From: Branchiostoma floridae
Taxonomy: Eukaryota > Chordata > Leptocardii > Amphioxiformes > Branchiostomatidae
Assembly (NCBI RefSeq): GCF_000003815.2
Contig: NC_049989.1
Coordinates: 15,080,058 to 15,142,057, forward strand
Direction of reading: 5' to 3'
DNA: 62,000 nucleotides
A program made the translations under genes and the position numbers. Below the pieces are notes generated by a model. The model worked only from the letters and a program-made list of their open reading frames with translations. It was not told the DNA's origin and did not search any database. Below, piece by piece: positions 34,301 to 44,500 of this stretch; within the stretch, counting starts at the first letter, position 1, and the number at the start of each line of letters is the position of its first letter.

Positions 34301-35267
34301 CTTGACAGAATTATTGTGATGGCAAACCAAGGAGGTTGAAAAAGTTCCTTTTTCTAACCTCCTTGGGCAAACCTAACATTAGAACAACAGCTCTGTCAAA
34401 ATTTAACTTTTAAGGCAAACTGAAAGTGAAATGACAAAATAGCTTTGATTCAAATAAAAAGAACATTTTCAAAGGCCCTATTAAACCAAAAGTGCCATAA
34501 ATTTTCGTTATGAAAAATCTGTGGATAGATTTCTGCTTCAGATTTCTATACTACAAATGTATAATCCGCTATCTTCCATCTTATTCGTTCCAAAGACATG
34601 AAACATGGTGTCTGGTTATAGAGTAGAGTTCTTGTAAGAAAAGAAAAATATCTCAATTAATTTCTTGGATCCAAAGAGTCACATATTTAGCATTTCTTTT
34701 TTAGTTTCAACAATTAATTTTTTAAATCAAGGCTTGTGTCTTGGTTTTACGACTAAATTAAAAGCACGAGCGGCATAATTTCCTTCACAAATTATGTCTT
34801 CAACATTTCCGAATCGTTTTTTAGTGCAAATCCAACAGACAACGACAGACAATTTTTCGTGTGCTATTGAAATGTTTCAAAATAATTTATGTGTCGTACA
34901 GGCAAAAGATTTATCATTATTATGTGTTTGACATCGGTTTGTGTCTAATCTTTGATTGTAATTTTATTTTCTTACCCACGCGAGTTACACACGCCCAAAT
35001 TATTATAACGATGAACAAACAGCGCAAGGAAAAAGAAACTCCATCAAACAACGTGCGCGTGGGACAAAATAACCGGGCGACACCGCCGTTTTTCCCGGCG
35101 ATTTCTCGCCACAGATTGCCCCGGACAGCCCAACCAAGGGCATCCCTAGAAAGAGGAGTTTGTAAACTTGTGTTATCTGGGTGTACCTACCCTCTGTTGT
35201 CCGAACGGCGGCCGTAGTTTCCACGAGAATAGCCGCCGTCGTAGTTATCGAAGTCGTAGTCCGCCAT
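22331..35267 (-). CDS. EIF4H: EIF4H, translation initiation factor 4H
   Basis: Cytoplasmic RNA-binding cofactor that stimulates the eIF4A helicase during cap-dependent initiation. Exons in transcript order: 35267-35191, 31742-31529, 30839-30791, 29917-29853, 28519-28318, 27051-26893, 22521-22331; all are GT-AG and the phases join to 318 residues (human about 248). The start [10 protein letters not shown] and the C-terminus ([29 protein letters not shown]) are diagnostic of eIF4H. There is one RRM at ~73-150: RNP2 FVGNLPF at 76-82 and RNP1 KGFCYVEF at 113-120. Unlike human, long Gly/Arg-rich blocks lie both before the RRM (exon 2) and after it (exons 5 and 6). The start codon context is ATCATGG. 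Introns carry many MITEs. It is head-to-head with MYBBP1A and convergent with DDX51. Confidence 0.95.
22575..22973. mobile_element. MITE with CCTGGGTA termini and internal palindrome
   Basis: The left end CCTGGGTATCATCAGAGTAG is inverted at the right end (CTACTTTTCGGATGGTACCC, then AGG). A perfect 24-bp inverted pair, beginning CATGAGCGAATTAAGG, lies inside at about 22671-22694 and 22758-22781. No clear target duplication is seen. It lies in EIF4H intron 6. Confidence 0.6.
23251..23882. mobile_element. Foldback TIR element with CpG-rich promoter-like core
   Basis: The ends CAGGGGTGCC and GGCACCCCTG are flanked by GATTA at 23246-23250 and 23883-23887. Arms of ~200 bp consist of repeated (C/G)CACGAAT(A)TTATGAAATT units and are nearly perfectly inverted. 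The ~200-bp core is CpG-rich and has GTCACGTGAC at about 23474, then AAGATGGCGGC at about 23501. It lies in EIF4H intron 6. Confidence 0.8.
24168..25352. mobile_element. TIR element split by TGCAGGTG hAT copies
   Basis: ATGTCACAGAAGAGATT at the left is inverted as AATCTCTACTGTGTCAT at the right, with further pairing of the GGATTGCCCTAGGACAGAT and CTGTCCTTAGACAATCC stretches. The centre is occupied by the hAT-like cluster at 24319-25110. This is best read as an older element invaded later. It lies in EIF4H intron 6. Confidence 0.5.
24319..25110. mobile_element. Two overlapping copies of the TGCAGGTG hAT-like family
   Basis: The first copy (24319-24676) is inverted relative to the second and both end TTTCGAGCCCTG. 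A ~63-bp segment (starting TATGATCCATATACTTCCTG) occurs twice, at 24551 and 24701, and TATACCGTTGCATGAATG follows both right ends. This indicates a local duplication during or after insertion. Confidence 0.6.
25987..26381. mobile_element. PIF/Harbinger MITE with TAA TSD
   Basis: The ends GGCCATGCCAATTTTA and TAAAATTGGTGTGGCC are flanked by TAA at 25984-25986 and 26382-26384. The subterminal TTGTTTCTCGGATTT is shared with the copy at 19113. It lies in EIF4H intron 6. Confidence 0.82.
27304..27568 (-). mobile_element. 5'-truncated LINE fragment with 14-bp TSD
   Basis: On the minus strand a frame encodes the C-terminal end typical of non-LTR retrotransposon polymerases: an [10 protein letters not shown] stretch, then [20 protein letters not shown], then [10 protein letters not shown]-like residues. 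It ends in a TGAACTGAACTGAATTGAG tail. TTGGCGCTAACTCA flanks both sides (27290-27303 and 27569-27582). It lies in EIF4H intron 5. Confidence 0.8.
27848..28305. repeat. Foldback repeat abutting EIF4H exon 5
   Basis: Arms of ~165 bp are inverted: AACAATTTTCTTCAATCAAT, GTAAAGGTACAGTACATACC and GGGAATGACCTAGTCTGAAT on the left recur reverse-complemented at 28130-28300. The right arm ends only ~13 bp from the EIF4H exon 5 donor. A TE relationship is likely, but no clear TSD was found. Confidence 0.65.
28861..29271. repeat. 411-bp near-perfect palindrome in EIF4H intron 4
   Basis: It begins AACACCCTCCAGATTAA and ends TTAATCTGGAGGGTGTT; the arms (~190 bp) pair along most of their length, including GATGTCTCCAGGAACAAAGC opposite TTGTTCCTGGAGACATC. 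The centre is rich in AATTCTGG and GAATTCTCG-like motifs. It would form a long RNA hairpin in the pre-mRNA. Confidence 0.75.
29918..30790. other. EIF4H intron 3, nothing recognised
   Basis: No reading frame, terminal repeat or RNA signature could be supported in this AT-rich intron. Confidence 0.4.
31230..31410 (+). repeat. Fragment of the ATAACTCAAGAA / GGGCCCCCT repeat family
   Basis: GTATAACTCAAGAAGC, CATGAAATTTGGTATGTGGT and GATTTTGGGCCCCCT appear in the same order as in the longer copies at 41375 and 60205. It lies in EIF4H intron 2. Confidence 0.5.
32242..32582. mobile_element. hAT MITE, CAGGCTTTTAGC family, 8-bp TSD
   Basis: The ends CAGGCTTTTAGCTAGG and CCTAGCTAAAAGCCTG are flanked by perfect TTTTGAAT at 32234-32241 and 32583-32590. 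It is the sister of 2784-3141. It lies in EIF4H intron 1. Confidence 0.88.
32939..33292. mobile_element. hAT MITE, GACGGAAA family, 8-bp TSD
   Basis: The ends CAGGGCTCTAGCCAG and CTGGCTAGAGCCCTG are flanked by perfect TCATGAAC at 32931-32938 and 33293-33300. It lies in EIF4H intron 1. Confidence 0.9.
33371..33725. mobile_element. PIF/Harbinger-like MITE with TAA TSD
   Basis: The ends GGCACGATCTACACACAG and CTGTGTGTAGATTGGGCC, with inner CGATATCGG, are flanked by TAA at 33368-33370 and 33726-33728. It lies in EIF4H intron 1. Confidence 0.78.
33729..35184. other. EIF4H intron 1 remainder, no gene seen
   Basis: This stretch is AT-rich. The only structure noted is a short hairpin at 34327-34366 with perfectly paired CCAAGGAGGTT arms. 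The same CCAAGGAGGTT motif occurs near 11246, 14100 and 61782, so it may be a transposon end. Confidence 0.4.
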
Positions 35268-35573
35268 GATAGGGGGGAAGAGGCAGTGCGCAGCTGCAGA
35301 CACCAAACAGAGGCTCCAGCTGATCCTAACCTTTAACCTTTTAAATTAGCTGTCTTATAAAAATGCCTTAAAATATAATCTTTAAAAACATTACAAAATC
35401 ATCACAACAACATTATAAATCTACAAAATCTTATGTAAAAATGTCATAGTATATTTAGAATATTTATTGTGTTCTTTTTAATATTCTAGAGACAATATAT
35501 AGATTTAAGTTGTATTCAAGTAGGCACTGTATACTTAAGACTGCTTTATCCCTCGAGGCCCCGAAATTAAAAC
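35268..35573. promoter_or_regulatory. Divergent promoter region, EIF4H / MYBBP1A
   Basis: Only 306 bp separate the two start codons on opposite strands. The EIF4H side has a pyrimidine tract (CCTCTTCCCCCCTATC) directly before its ATG, similar to the 5' terminal oligopyrimidine starts of translation-factor mRNAs. The MYBBP1A side is AT-rich with no convincing TATA position. Transcription starts cannot be placed from sequence alone. Confidence 0.65.
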
Positions 35574-38500
35574 ATGGCTACCGTGGATGAGCACATGGCC
35601 GATTCTGCGGGAATCGAACTTCGCAGACCGATTCGCAAGGAGATTTTAGATCTGTTCTGGGAGGTAGCAGAGCACCAGGACAAGAGGAGGTTGGACGCGG
35701 TGAAGAGACTGATAGGAGAGCTGAAGAAGACTCAGGATGAGTACAATGCGAGTGGGGAGGTGGGTGGTTGTCATGTGTACTGTGAGGTGCAAGTATGTAG
35801 TGATGTCCGTACATGCTCATAGTATCATACTACTTTCGCGCCTTTACGAAATATGGTGATACACTCCAACAGATTTTTGGGGGGAGCATGATACATAAAA
35901 AATTGTTTGGAGATAAGAGTTGTACTTAAAAAGGGCACGAAAATAGCCTCAGATCCAGAGCTGGTGTTCCATGGCATTTTCTGATATTTCGCAATTTATG
36001 GTAAATATGTATAATATATTCATATGCTCATATTGGAGCTAGCTTCTTAACATTTTGTGCACCAACTTTTTTATTAGGGGTAATGGATGCAAGCAAGCCC
36101 TTTTGTACATTCAACTATGTACGCGTGGGCGACAGGAACTGTGGGTACTAATATGTCAAAGTTTATGGCCCTTTAAAACATTTGGCCATTTTGCAGGCGC
36201 CATTGTTACGTACATTGAGACAATGGTCGTGACGAGACTGTTAACGTCTCAGGCATTCGCCCAGATTTCTTGTCGCCCGCCTGTGCATACTAGTATTACT
36301 TAGTCTAATGTGTGAAACTGAAAGGGCTTTTTGATTCACATGCATGCAAATATTATCCATAAAGTGGCCTTAGTAAAACATTCTTGCCATAAAACTAGAT
36401 TCATAGAGGATTATTGCTCTAATGATAGTTATAGAATCATTATTTGCAAATTTTATGGCTGTCACCAGGTTTGACATACATTGTAAGTTACAAATGTAAC
36501 TTCTTTTGCCAACGCTTGTCTTGTCTTGAGAATTTTTTGTATCTGACTTTTCTATATACCTTCTCTTCCAGAATGTTCCACCGTACAGCCCAGAGATCGG
36601 CTACGCTCTGAACCGACTTGTCCACGGCCTTGCCTCCAGTCGTAAGGTGGCCAGGCAGGGTTTCTCAACAGCCTTGTGTGAGCTGTTACATGAAGTGCCA
36701 GCCATCCCTGTGGAGGATGTACTTCAGCTCATCAAGAAAGAACTTCAGGTGGCGAGAGAGGAGAGGGGAGCTATGTTCGGAGAGGTACAGTATATGACTC
36801 ATGGTTCTCCCCAGAATTTTTTTAGTATAGTGGAGGGGCTGGCAAAAATAACCTGAACTAACGCAATGCGCTTCCATAAAATGGGTTCATTTTGCAATGA
36901 CAGAGGGTGTCAAATACTACAAGTATATTTCTGTGGACAATCTTGTGGACAAAAACTGTTGTAGTCAGATTTCAACAGTTTTTGTCCACAAGATTGAAGA
37001 GGCTATTCCAAGACTGTCTCCAAGACTCGTCCCTTTGTCCCTGGATGGAAAATTTGTTGGAACAGAAAAAAAGTCACCTGGTCCATCCAAAATAATCTAA
37101 ACTTCATGACTTGCAACCAGGGTTGTAGCCAGTGCCCATACTTCCGTCCTTTGACGGAATTTTTCAGCTAGGGACGGAAAAATTTTTTGCCCATTCTGTC
37201 CTCTGTGATGGACAAAAAGCTATATGTAAATTCAGTAAAGATATAAAAAACTGATTCGCTTGTCTAATTTTCACCATAACAGATGGACAGCTTAGTTTAC
37301 CAGCAAAGTCTACACCTCAAAATGCAGGAAATAGCATGTCAGAGGGTCTAGATTTTAACATTTTCCTGGACCCCATAGGAACATTGTGCTTTCAGCTTGA
37401 GGTCTCGCACCTTTGGCACTCGATAGGATTCAAAATTGAGGGGACGGAAAATGATTTCAGGCTGGCTACAACTCTGCTCTAAGTGATGAAAATGTACTTT
37501 TTCGTATGGCAAAAAAAAGTACTCACTTGAGCTCTAAGGCCACATTGACTTAATTATATAACCTGATGCAAGCTGGCAAATAAAAGAATTGACCCCAAAA
37601 AATCTTGCCTGCTGAAATCTCAGTGGTCAGAAAAGTTGAACGAATGACTTAACATACAGAGTATGATAAACATGTACTGAATGATAGATTCTTCTTTATC
37701 GTTCAGATTCTTCATTTTTGTTCTTTCACATCTTCTTCTTTGATCTGGGAATTGTTTTTTACATACATTTTCTTTTACCTCGATCCCAGCTGTTTGGTTA
37801 TCTTGCTGTGGTGCAGAGTGGGAGACTTACAGACAGCCCATCAGAGACTGTGGTGTCTGTGTTCAAATCCCTGCATGGTCTGAGGAAACATAAACCTTAT
37901 CTACAACACATTGGTGCTCAGGTATGTTGCGTTATGGGCTATTTGCTATATACTAATTAGCCTCTTAGTCTACTAGGCTTCCAATGTCAAGACATGTCAC
38001 TTACTGTAGTTTTGGGCTGGCTAACTCCTCTGTAGTGTTATCTATCCGTGAGTGAGCTGGTCATCTATTTGGCCAAAAATGAAAATGAGTACCTAGCTTT
38101 TGTTAGGGGCATCCTCTTGGATGTGACCTAAAGATTGGACGTCCCGTTGAGTAGCCACAACTCAAGCATGTTACTAGTAACTTAATGAAGCCCACTTACT
38201 GAAGAGAGTAGAAATCCTTCCATGTCTAAGTTAACAGTCCTGTCTTGTGCAACTTTTATGTACTATAACTGAACAAACTGATGTACCTATTATTGGTTTA
38301 CCAGTGTTGTGAGATTAAAACAAAATAAAACTTAAGACCAAACTTAAATCCAACCACAAAAATGCTTGTTTTGACTCCCACTCGCCTACTCTAGTACCCC
38401 CTTAACAAACACCTCAACTGCTTCATTTTCTCCCTTACATGCAAAAGCAAAAGCAGTCGATTTGGTCAGGTGGTCGGTTAGAAAAGTACTGACTCACAAC

Positions 38501-41500
38501 ATGCATAGTTTAAATGTTTTTTTGTGTGTGTTAAATGGCAAATAGCAAGCACACACACGTACATCCGCTGCCATCTATATTTTGAACATAACATCGTAAT
38601 GGCAGTCAAAATCCGATGCAAACTGCCCAAATTCGGCAAAAATCGCGCTTGTCATCATTGAAAATCGATGACACCTCAAGATTTGAAAATGATGTGGTCA
38701 TTATGGGCAGGGATTTGGTCCCAATTTTTGGCGGTTGTGGTCGCGTTGGCCAGGTTGTGTGAAGAGGTCGCTTAATTTGCTTACGTCAATGGGGAAATTT
38801 TCGGGACTGAGAAAAAGCGGTCGTAAAGGCCAGGTGGTCGCTAAAAAGAGGTGGTCGCTTAGGCAGTTTTGACTGTATTAGACTTTTTTCTGTTATGAAT
38901 TTTCCAACAGGCCATAGCACAGATGTTCCAGCAGCTGTCAGAGGAGACCTTCACCCAGCACCTGTACCCACACATCAGGGAGGAGCTTCAGAACGGGTGG
39001 AGCACCTGCGCACCTGAAACCCTGTTCCTTCTGCTGAAAGTACAGCAGAACTTCCCCGGCGTGGTGGACAAGACTTTCTTGAAGAAACACTGGGGACACA
39101 AGGAGATCTTTCGCAAGGAAAACCTAGAGTCTTTGGGGCAGGTGAGGAAGATGAACCTGTATGTAGTAAGAGGTTTTAAATATAAAGATTTGAATGGAGA
39201 CTTCAGTATGGAGTTTGGAGTGCAATACTTTGACATATGAGAAATACAAAATATCCAAGGGTGCGACCAAATTTGTCTGCTGTGATGAATTTTAATTTCA
39301 AGTTTCACAAACTGAAAAGGTGATATTTGCAAGTAACAACATAATGGTTACCTTCACATGGTCTATCCCAACAACGAACTGTTGGCAGTGTTGCTCTATT
39401 TTTTCTTCCCCAATCATATATTCGGTGACCAGCCTCTCCAGCTCTGTCCTGCCACTTTCTACATACTGTAATTGGACACCACAGGGTTTCTGCTAAACCT
39501 CCAGTAACCATGGTGACAGCTGTAACAGATCATTGACCTTACTCGTTGGAATGAAGGAATAAAGGAAGTAGCATAGCAAAAACATTATGTTTATTTTCCT
39601 TCCATGAAAGTTAAACACAGTAAGTTTTCAAAGTTGTAAGACTTGAGATTAAAAGGTATCAAATTGTTTCCTTTCAGGTTATCATGGCCTCGGCAACCGC
39701 CCACCCCAACACCCATGCCGTCTGTGTCCTAATCCTCACGCGTATCTGTAAAGACAAGGTTCATTTTCCCGTCTTCTGGGACAAGATCGTGGACAAGACC
39801 CTCTGCTCGGCCAGCCACGAGCGAAAGCTGCTCGCGTTTAAGTTCTTAGAACACGCCCTTCCCCTGCTCGACGCCGAACATATTTCTCAGGCCATGTCTC
39901 CGAGTCTGTTGAAGATGCTCATCAATAACTTGGTGTATCCGAACAGTTTTCACTCGGCGGCCGCGAAACAGCTGTGTCAGTACCTGGCGAGGTTCGTAAA
40001 GTCGTGCTCGGAGGCGGACCGACAGCTGGCCGTGTTGATGGCGCTGCTGCACAAACCCAGTACGATCCACTTCGACAGCGTGACCAAGACGCAAACCGTG
40101 GCCTCCATTGTCGGCGGACTGAACGCGGAGGCTGTACTGAGATACACCGCGTGGCTCAAGAAGGTGTTTTTGACAGGAACGGACTCGGACGAAGAGGTGA
40201 AAGAGGGGAGCATCGAGTCTCACCGTAGATGGGCGAGCAACCAGCTCGTCCACGTGGTCAAGAACCCCTCGCTAACCAGAACTGAGCAGTGGCTGTTAGA
40301 CACGACAAAGTTTCTGTTTCTCCACGCGTTCTTCAAGATAAAGAAGCCCATAGCAGGCGACGTGGTTTGCGACAGGTCCCCCGCGTTCGAGCTGTCGCAA
40401 GAAAGTAGCAAGCTAGCGGCACAGCACTTCAACAGCGTGCTATCTACCCTCGGTACCATGCCTAGTTTTAAGCAGGACGGACCCAAACACGCCCTCCCCG
40501 GTACGCGATCCAACGGCGACTTCTGGGTCTACAGTTTGGTCCAGTTTGCCGACAGCCTTCTCAACGACACAGACCATTTCGAACCCCTAGTGCAGTTCCC
40601 AGAAGAGATGATGGAATCATGGAATGTAATGTTGAGAAACGTTGAAGCCATGAGAAAGAAGACTGCAAAGGGATGTAATGTGTCAGAGAGCTTCCAACTT
40701 CTTACCTTAAACTTGGGGATTCAGATGTTCACGGATGCAGATCAGGTAGAAGAAGTTCTGGAAGAAATCCAGACTTGCTACGAGAAGGCAACAGAGAAGA
40801 GGAGAAAATCACTCAAGAAAGGAGAAGAAGGTGGGAATGATCTAGCCATATACTGTAAATCTTGGAATGTTTGTGGTTATTTTATTTTTGCAGTGACTCT
40901 ACCCAGAAATCACCTAAATATGTTATAGTTTATACTACAGTATTATTGAATTATTTCAATTGCAAGCTTATACTTTTTTTATAGCACTGCAAATTAATAC
41001 CTCCTTTCCCAAACTAGATTTAAAAGAAAAAACTTGCAAAAATAAACAAATGTATAGTATGTGATTGTAGTTTACCGGGTATTTGACACAAGTCTCATTT
41101 CAATCCTTGAACATTATTTTTAAAACTATCATGTTTCTTTGTCCTTTGTCTGTCTCTTTATGTATGATAGAGTACTGTAAATGTTAAAGTTTTATGTCTG
41201 CAATTTTTATGGTGTTATATTCAGCGCAAATTTAAAACCACCGCAAACACTCCATACTGTGAAATTAAATCGTGAAATTAAAACTTAGACTTAAAGCCCG
41301 GGGCAGGGCTTATTAAATGCTAACAATATCTCTGCTTTATAAAGTTTATATTATCATCAACTGATGTTGTTATAATATTTTCACTAGCGTTTGTGTGTCT
41401 GTCTGTGTACAAGATAACTCAAGAAAGGTTAGATGGATTGGTTTCATACTTGGTGTGTTGGTGGGGTGTGATGAAAGCTGAAAATGATTAGATTTTGGGC

Positions 41501-44500
41501 CCCCTAGCGGCTTCCCTTGCAGCTCAACTTCCGGTTTTGCTATCTCATGCTCTGAACAAGCTATGGTCACAAATTTTGAGTATTAGATAGCTCTTGTGCT
41601 CAGGAATAAGTGACATAAGTTTAGGCCACCTAGCGACTAGTTTTGGGGTAGCAGGGGCATTTTTTGTAAAAAAATTCTAAAGACGTAAAGTGGATAACTC
41701 AAGAAAGGAACAACAAATTTTCATGATTTTTGGTATGTCGGTACCTTAGACAATGATGCACAAAATGAAATACTAATTATGCAAATTTGGAGTTAATTTG
41801 TGAATTAATGAGAATAATCTATCATAGCAGTTTTTTCAAATGTATCTCTTGTTGCATTATGAAGTTTAAAAGTACCAGCGTTTGTTATCGCCTTCCAGAC
41901 GAGCCCCACTGGGTGGAGGTTGTCGTGGAGATCCTGTTGAGCCTGCTGTCGCGTCCGTCACACCTCCTGCGTACGGTCGTGGATAACGTGTTCCGCGCGG
42001 TCTGCCCCCAGCTGACCAGGAAGGGGCTGCAGCTGATCTTAGACGTGCTGGGTCCAAAGACCGAGGGTGATGAGGAGGGCCATGTCATGGTGGAAGTATG
42101 TATGGCTTTTATAAGCCTAGGAAAAAATGTTGTATTGACCCTAGAAAAACCTGCCGACCCTAGGCTTTATGGAAGGGTTGACCAAAAGCTGTAAGTGAAG
42201 AAAAAAACTGCTTGTCCTATCTAATGTAGGATAGATGTATCCACAGCTGAAATTCTAGCCATTATGCACAAAATTAAAGTTTGACAGAGAAAATATATGT
42301 CATCATGAATATCAGTTTTACTTTGTTCAACTGTATTGTGCCACTAAATTTTGGCCAGAATCTAAAAAAAGAAAGAAAAAAGAAACTCCTTACCTACTGA
42401 CCCTATACTTTTTCCCAGGACTTAGACAAACTTCAGTAGGAGATTCTACAAATGTATTTCTTTTGCTATTATTTTGGATTGCAAACAACACTATACAGGA
42501 TGGTACATCAGGTGGCGGAATGATGTTGTGCATTTAAGACACATTGACAATGCAAAATACCAAAGAACTATAATAAACAGTAACAAATTAAGACTTACAG
42601 TATATTCTATGTTTTAGGACTTACTTACAGATGAAGAGGAGGATGGGGAAGATGCAGAAGAAAATGAAGAAGATGAAGAGAAGATCAAGCTGAAGCCCAA
42701 TGGAGACCTGGGGAGCGAAGATGAGTCAGACAGTGATGATGATGAGGAGGAGGAGGTCCAAGACGTGGATGAAGAGTTTAAAGCTAAGATCAAGGTTTGT
42801 GTTCAATGTAGTATTGCCAACATCTTCAATGGACAATGCTGACATCTAGCAGAAACGAACAGTACTGCATGGAAGATACTGCAGAATGCAAAATGTTTGC
42901 GGAGAGTGAATTTTCTGGTAGGGGGAAAATGGAATGTACACAGTTGAAAGTGTTATGCAAGGTTTTTCTCTGAAAGTGGAAATAGTTGCTGTGGTTTTAA
43001 GTTCACAGTAAAGATCTAGAATAATGAAAATTTCGTATTTTACAGTATCTTACTGCACAGTGTTTTCAGTGGCATTTTGTAAGGCTTTGTTTTCATGGTG
43101 TTCTTCCTACTCATATCACTAGGAGGCGCTTGGGAAAGCTGCCGCACCGCATGATGACAACGACGACAACGACGATTTGTCCTCCACGGCCAGCGGTGAA
43201 AGCGACCTCAGCGACTCCGCCATGATGAAACTCGACGAATCCCTCTCCAAGATTTTCCGCACTCAACGAAAGTCCACCAAAGCTACCAAGAAGGAGGCAA
43301 AGAAGCTCATGACAGACTTCAAACAAAGGGTCACTGACCTCCTTGACATCTTCCTTCGCAAGCAACCATCCAATCCTCTCGTGTTGGAGCTCGTAGAACC
43401 GCTGTTGAGGATCGTCCAAGACTCGTTACGGAAGAGCGAGGAGCACGGTTTGTTTATGTTTGTTTGTTTATTTTTGTGTTTATTTAGATCTCCATTAGAC
43501 TTTACAATCGCAAAATCTATTCTTCCTGGAGTCCATTGACATTACAAAAACAATGAAATAACATAAGTCAACATGAGTGTACATAAGTATGACATGAGAA
43601 GAACTGAAAGTAAACTACTGTAAGTTCATTTATGTTCGCGAGCACTTAATTTCGCGAGTTTGAGCAAATCGGGAGTTCGCGAGATCTTTGAGTTCGCGAG
43701 CGGGTGTTTCAAATATTTTTCAAAAGTTACGATCCGGTACTATGACGGTAACGCGAGTGCCCCCCTCCCACCCACACCGCAACACCAGTCATGCAGTCAA
43801 AGGCGGAATTTACGCCTTAGAGTTCATAGTTACCCTTAAAACAATGTCTAAAGTTGGTGTACTCAATAAAAAATGTGTTTCTACCAAGCCACTGTCTCAT
43901 TGTTGGGCTCATTTCGGCCTGTTTCGGTCGTGATTTGACGACAGCGCACGGAACGCAGCAGGGCCAATGACCTCTGTTATGTCGCAATCACATTAGCCGC
44001 ATAGGTTGACGGGATACCCACGCCAAACAAGCGACGCGGGCGCCATTTTGAAATATTTTCGGCATGAAAGACGGCGCTAAGTTTTAAACTTTCAGCGTAA
44101 TTTGTGGACACAAATTGTACACAAGAAGGTGAAGAGTTTATCTCTCCGATATTTACAGTAGTTCCAACTCAGAATTATGAAACGAACGTCTTTTTTTCGG
44201 CATGTAAGCGGAATTTTCTTTGCCACGTTTCTAGTCGTAAAAACCCCGCTATTATTGTTGTAAATCTTAGTTGCTGTAATTCCATAGCCATTACTTGTAT
44301 TTTTAAAGACCAGTACTACTCACTTTTATTTTTTGTTCTGTTTTTAACTTGTAGAAATCTAGTTAAACTAGGATAATGTACTAGGTAGATTGTTATCGCA
44401 GCCATGTCACGGCGTATACGTAAGTTTTGTTAGTAAACAAAGCCGACATGTTTCTTTTTCCTCCAGTCGCCAGTGGCACATTTCTATACACTAATGACTC

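Noticed and set aside
39846-40253. Minus-strand frames opposite MYBBP1A exon 5
   Set aside because: They are shadows of the conserved plus-strand exon, with no independent start or splice evidence.
43688-44376. Frames inside the 43618-44765 element as a transposase
   Set aside because: They are 80-90 codons long with no DDE-type or zinc-finger pattern visible.
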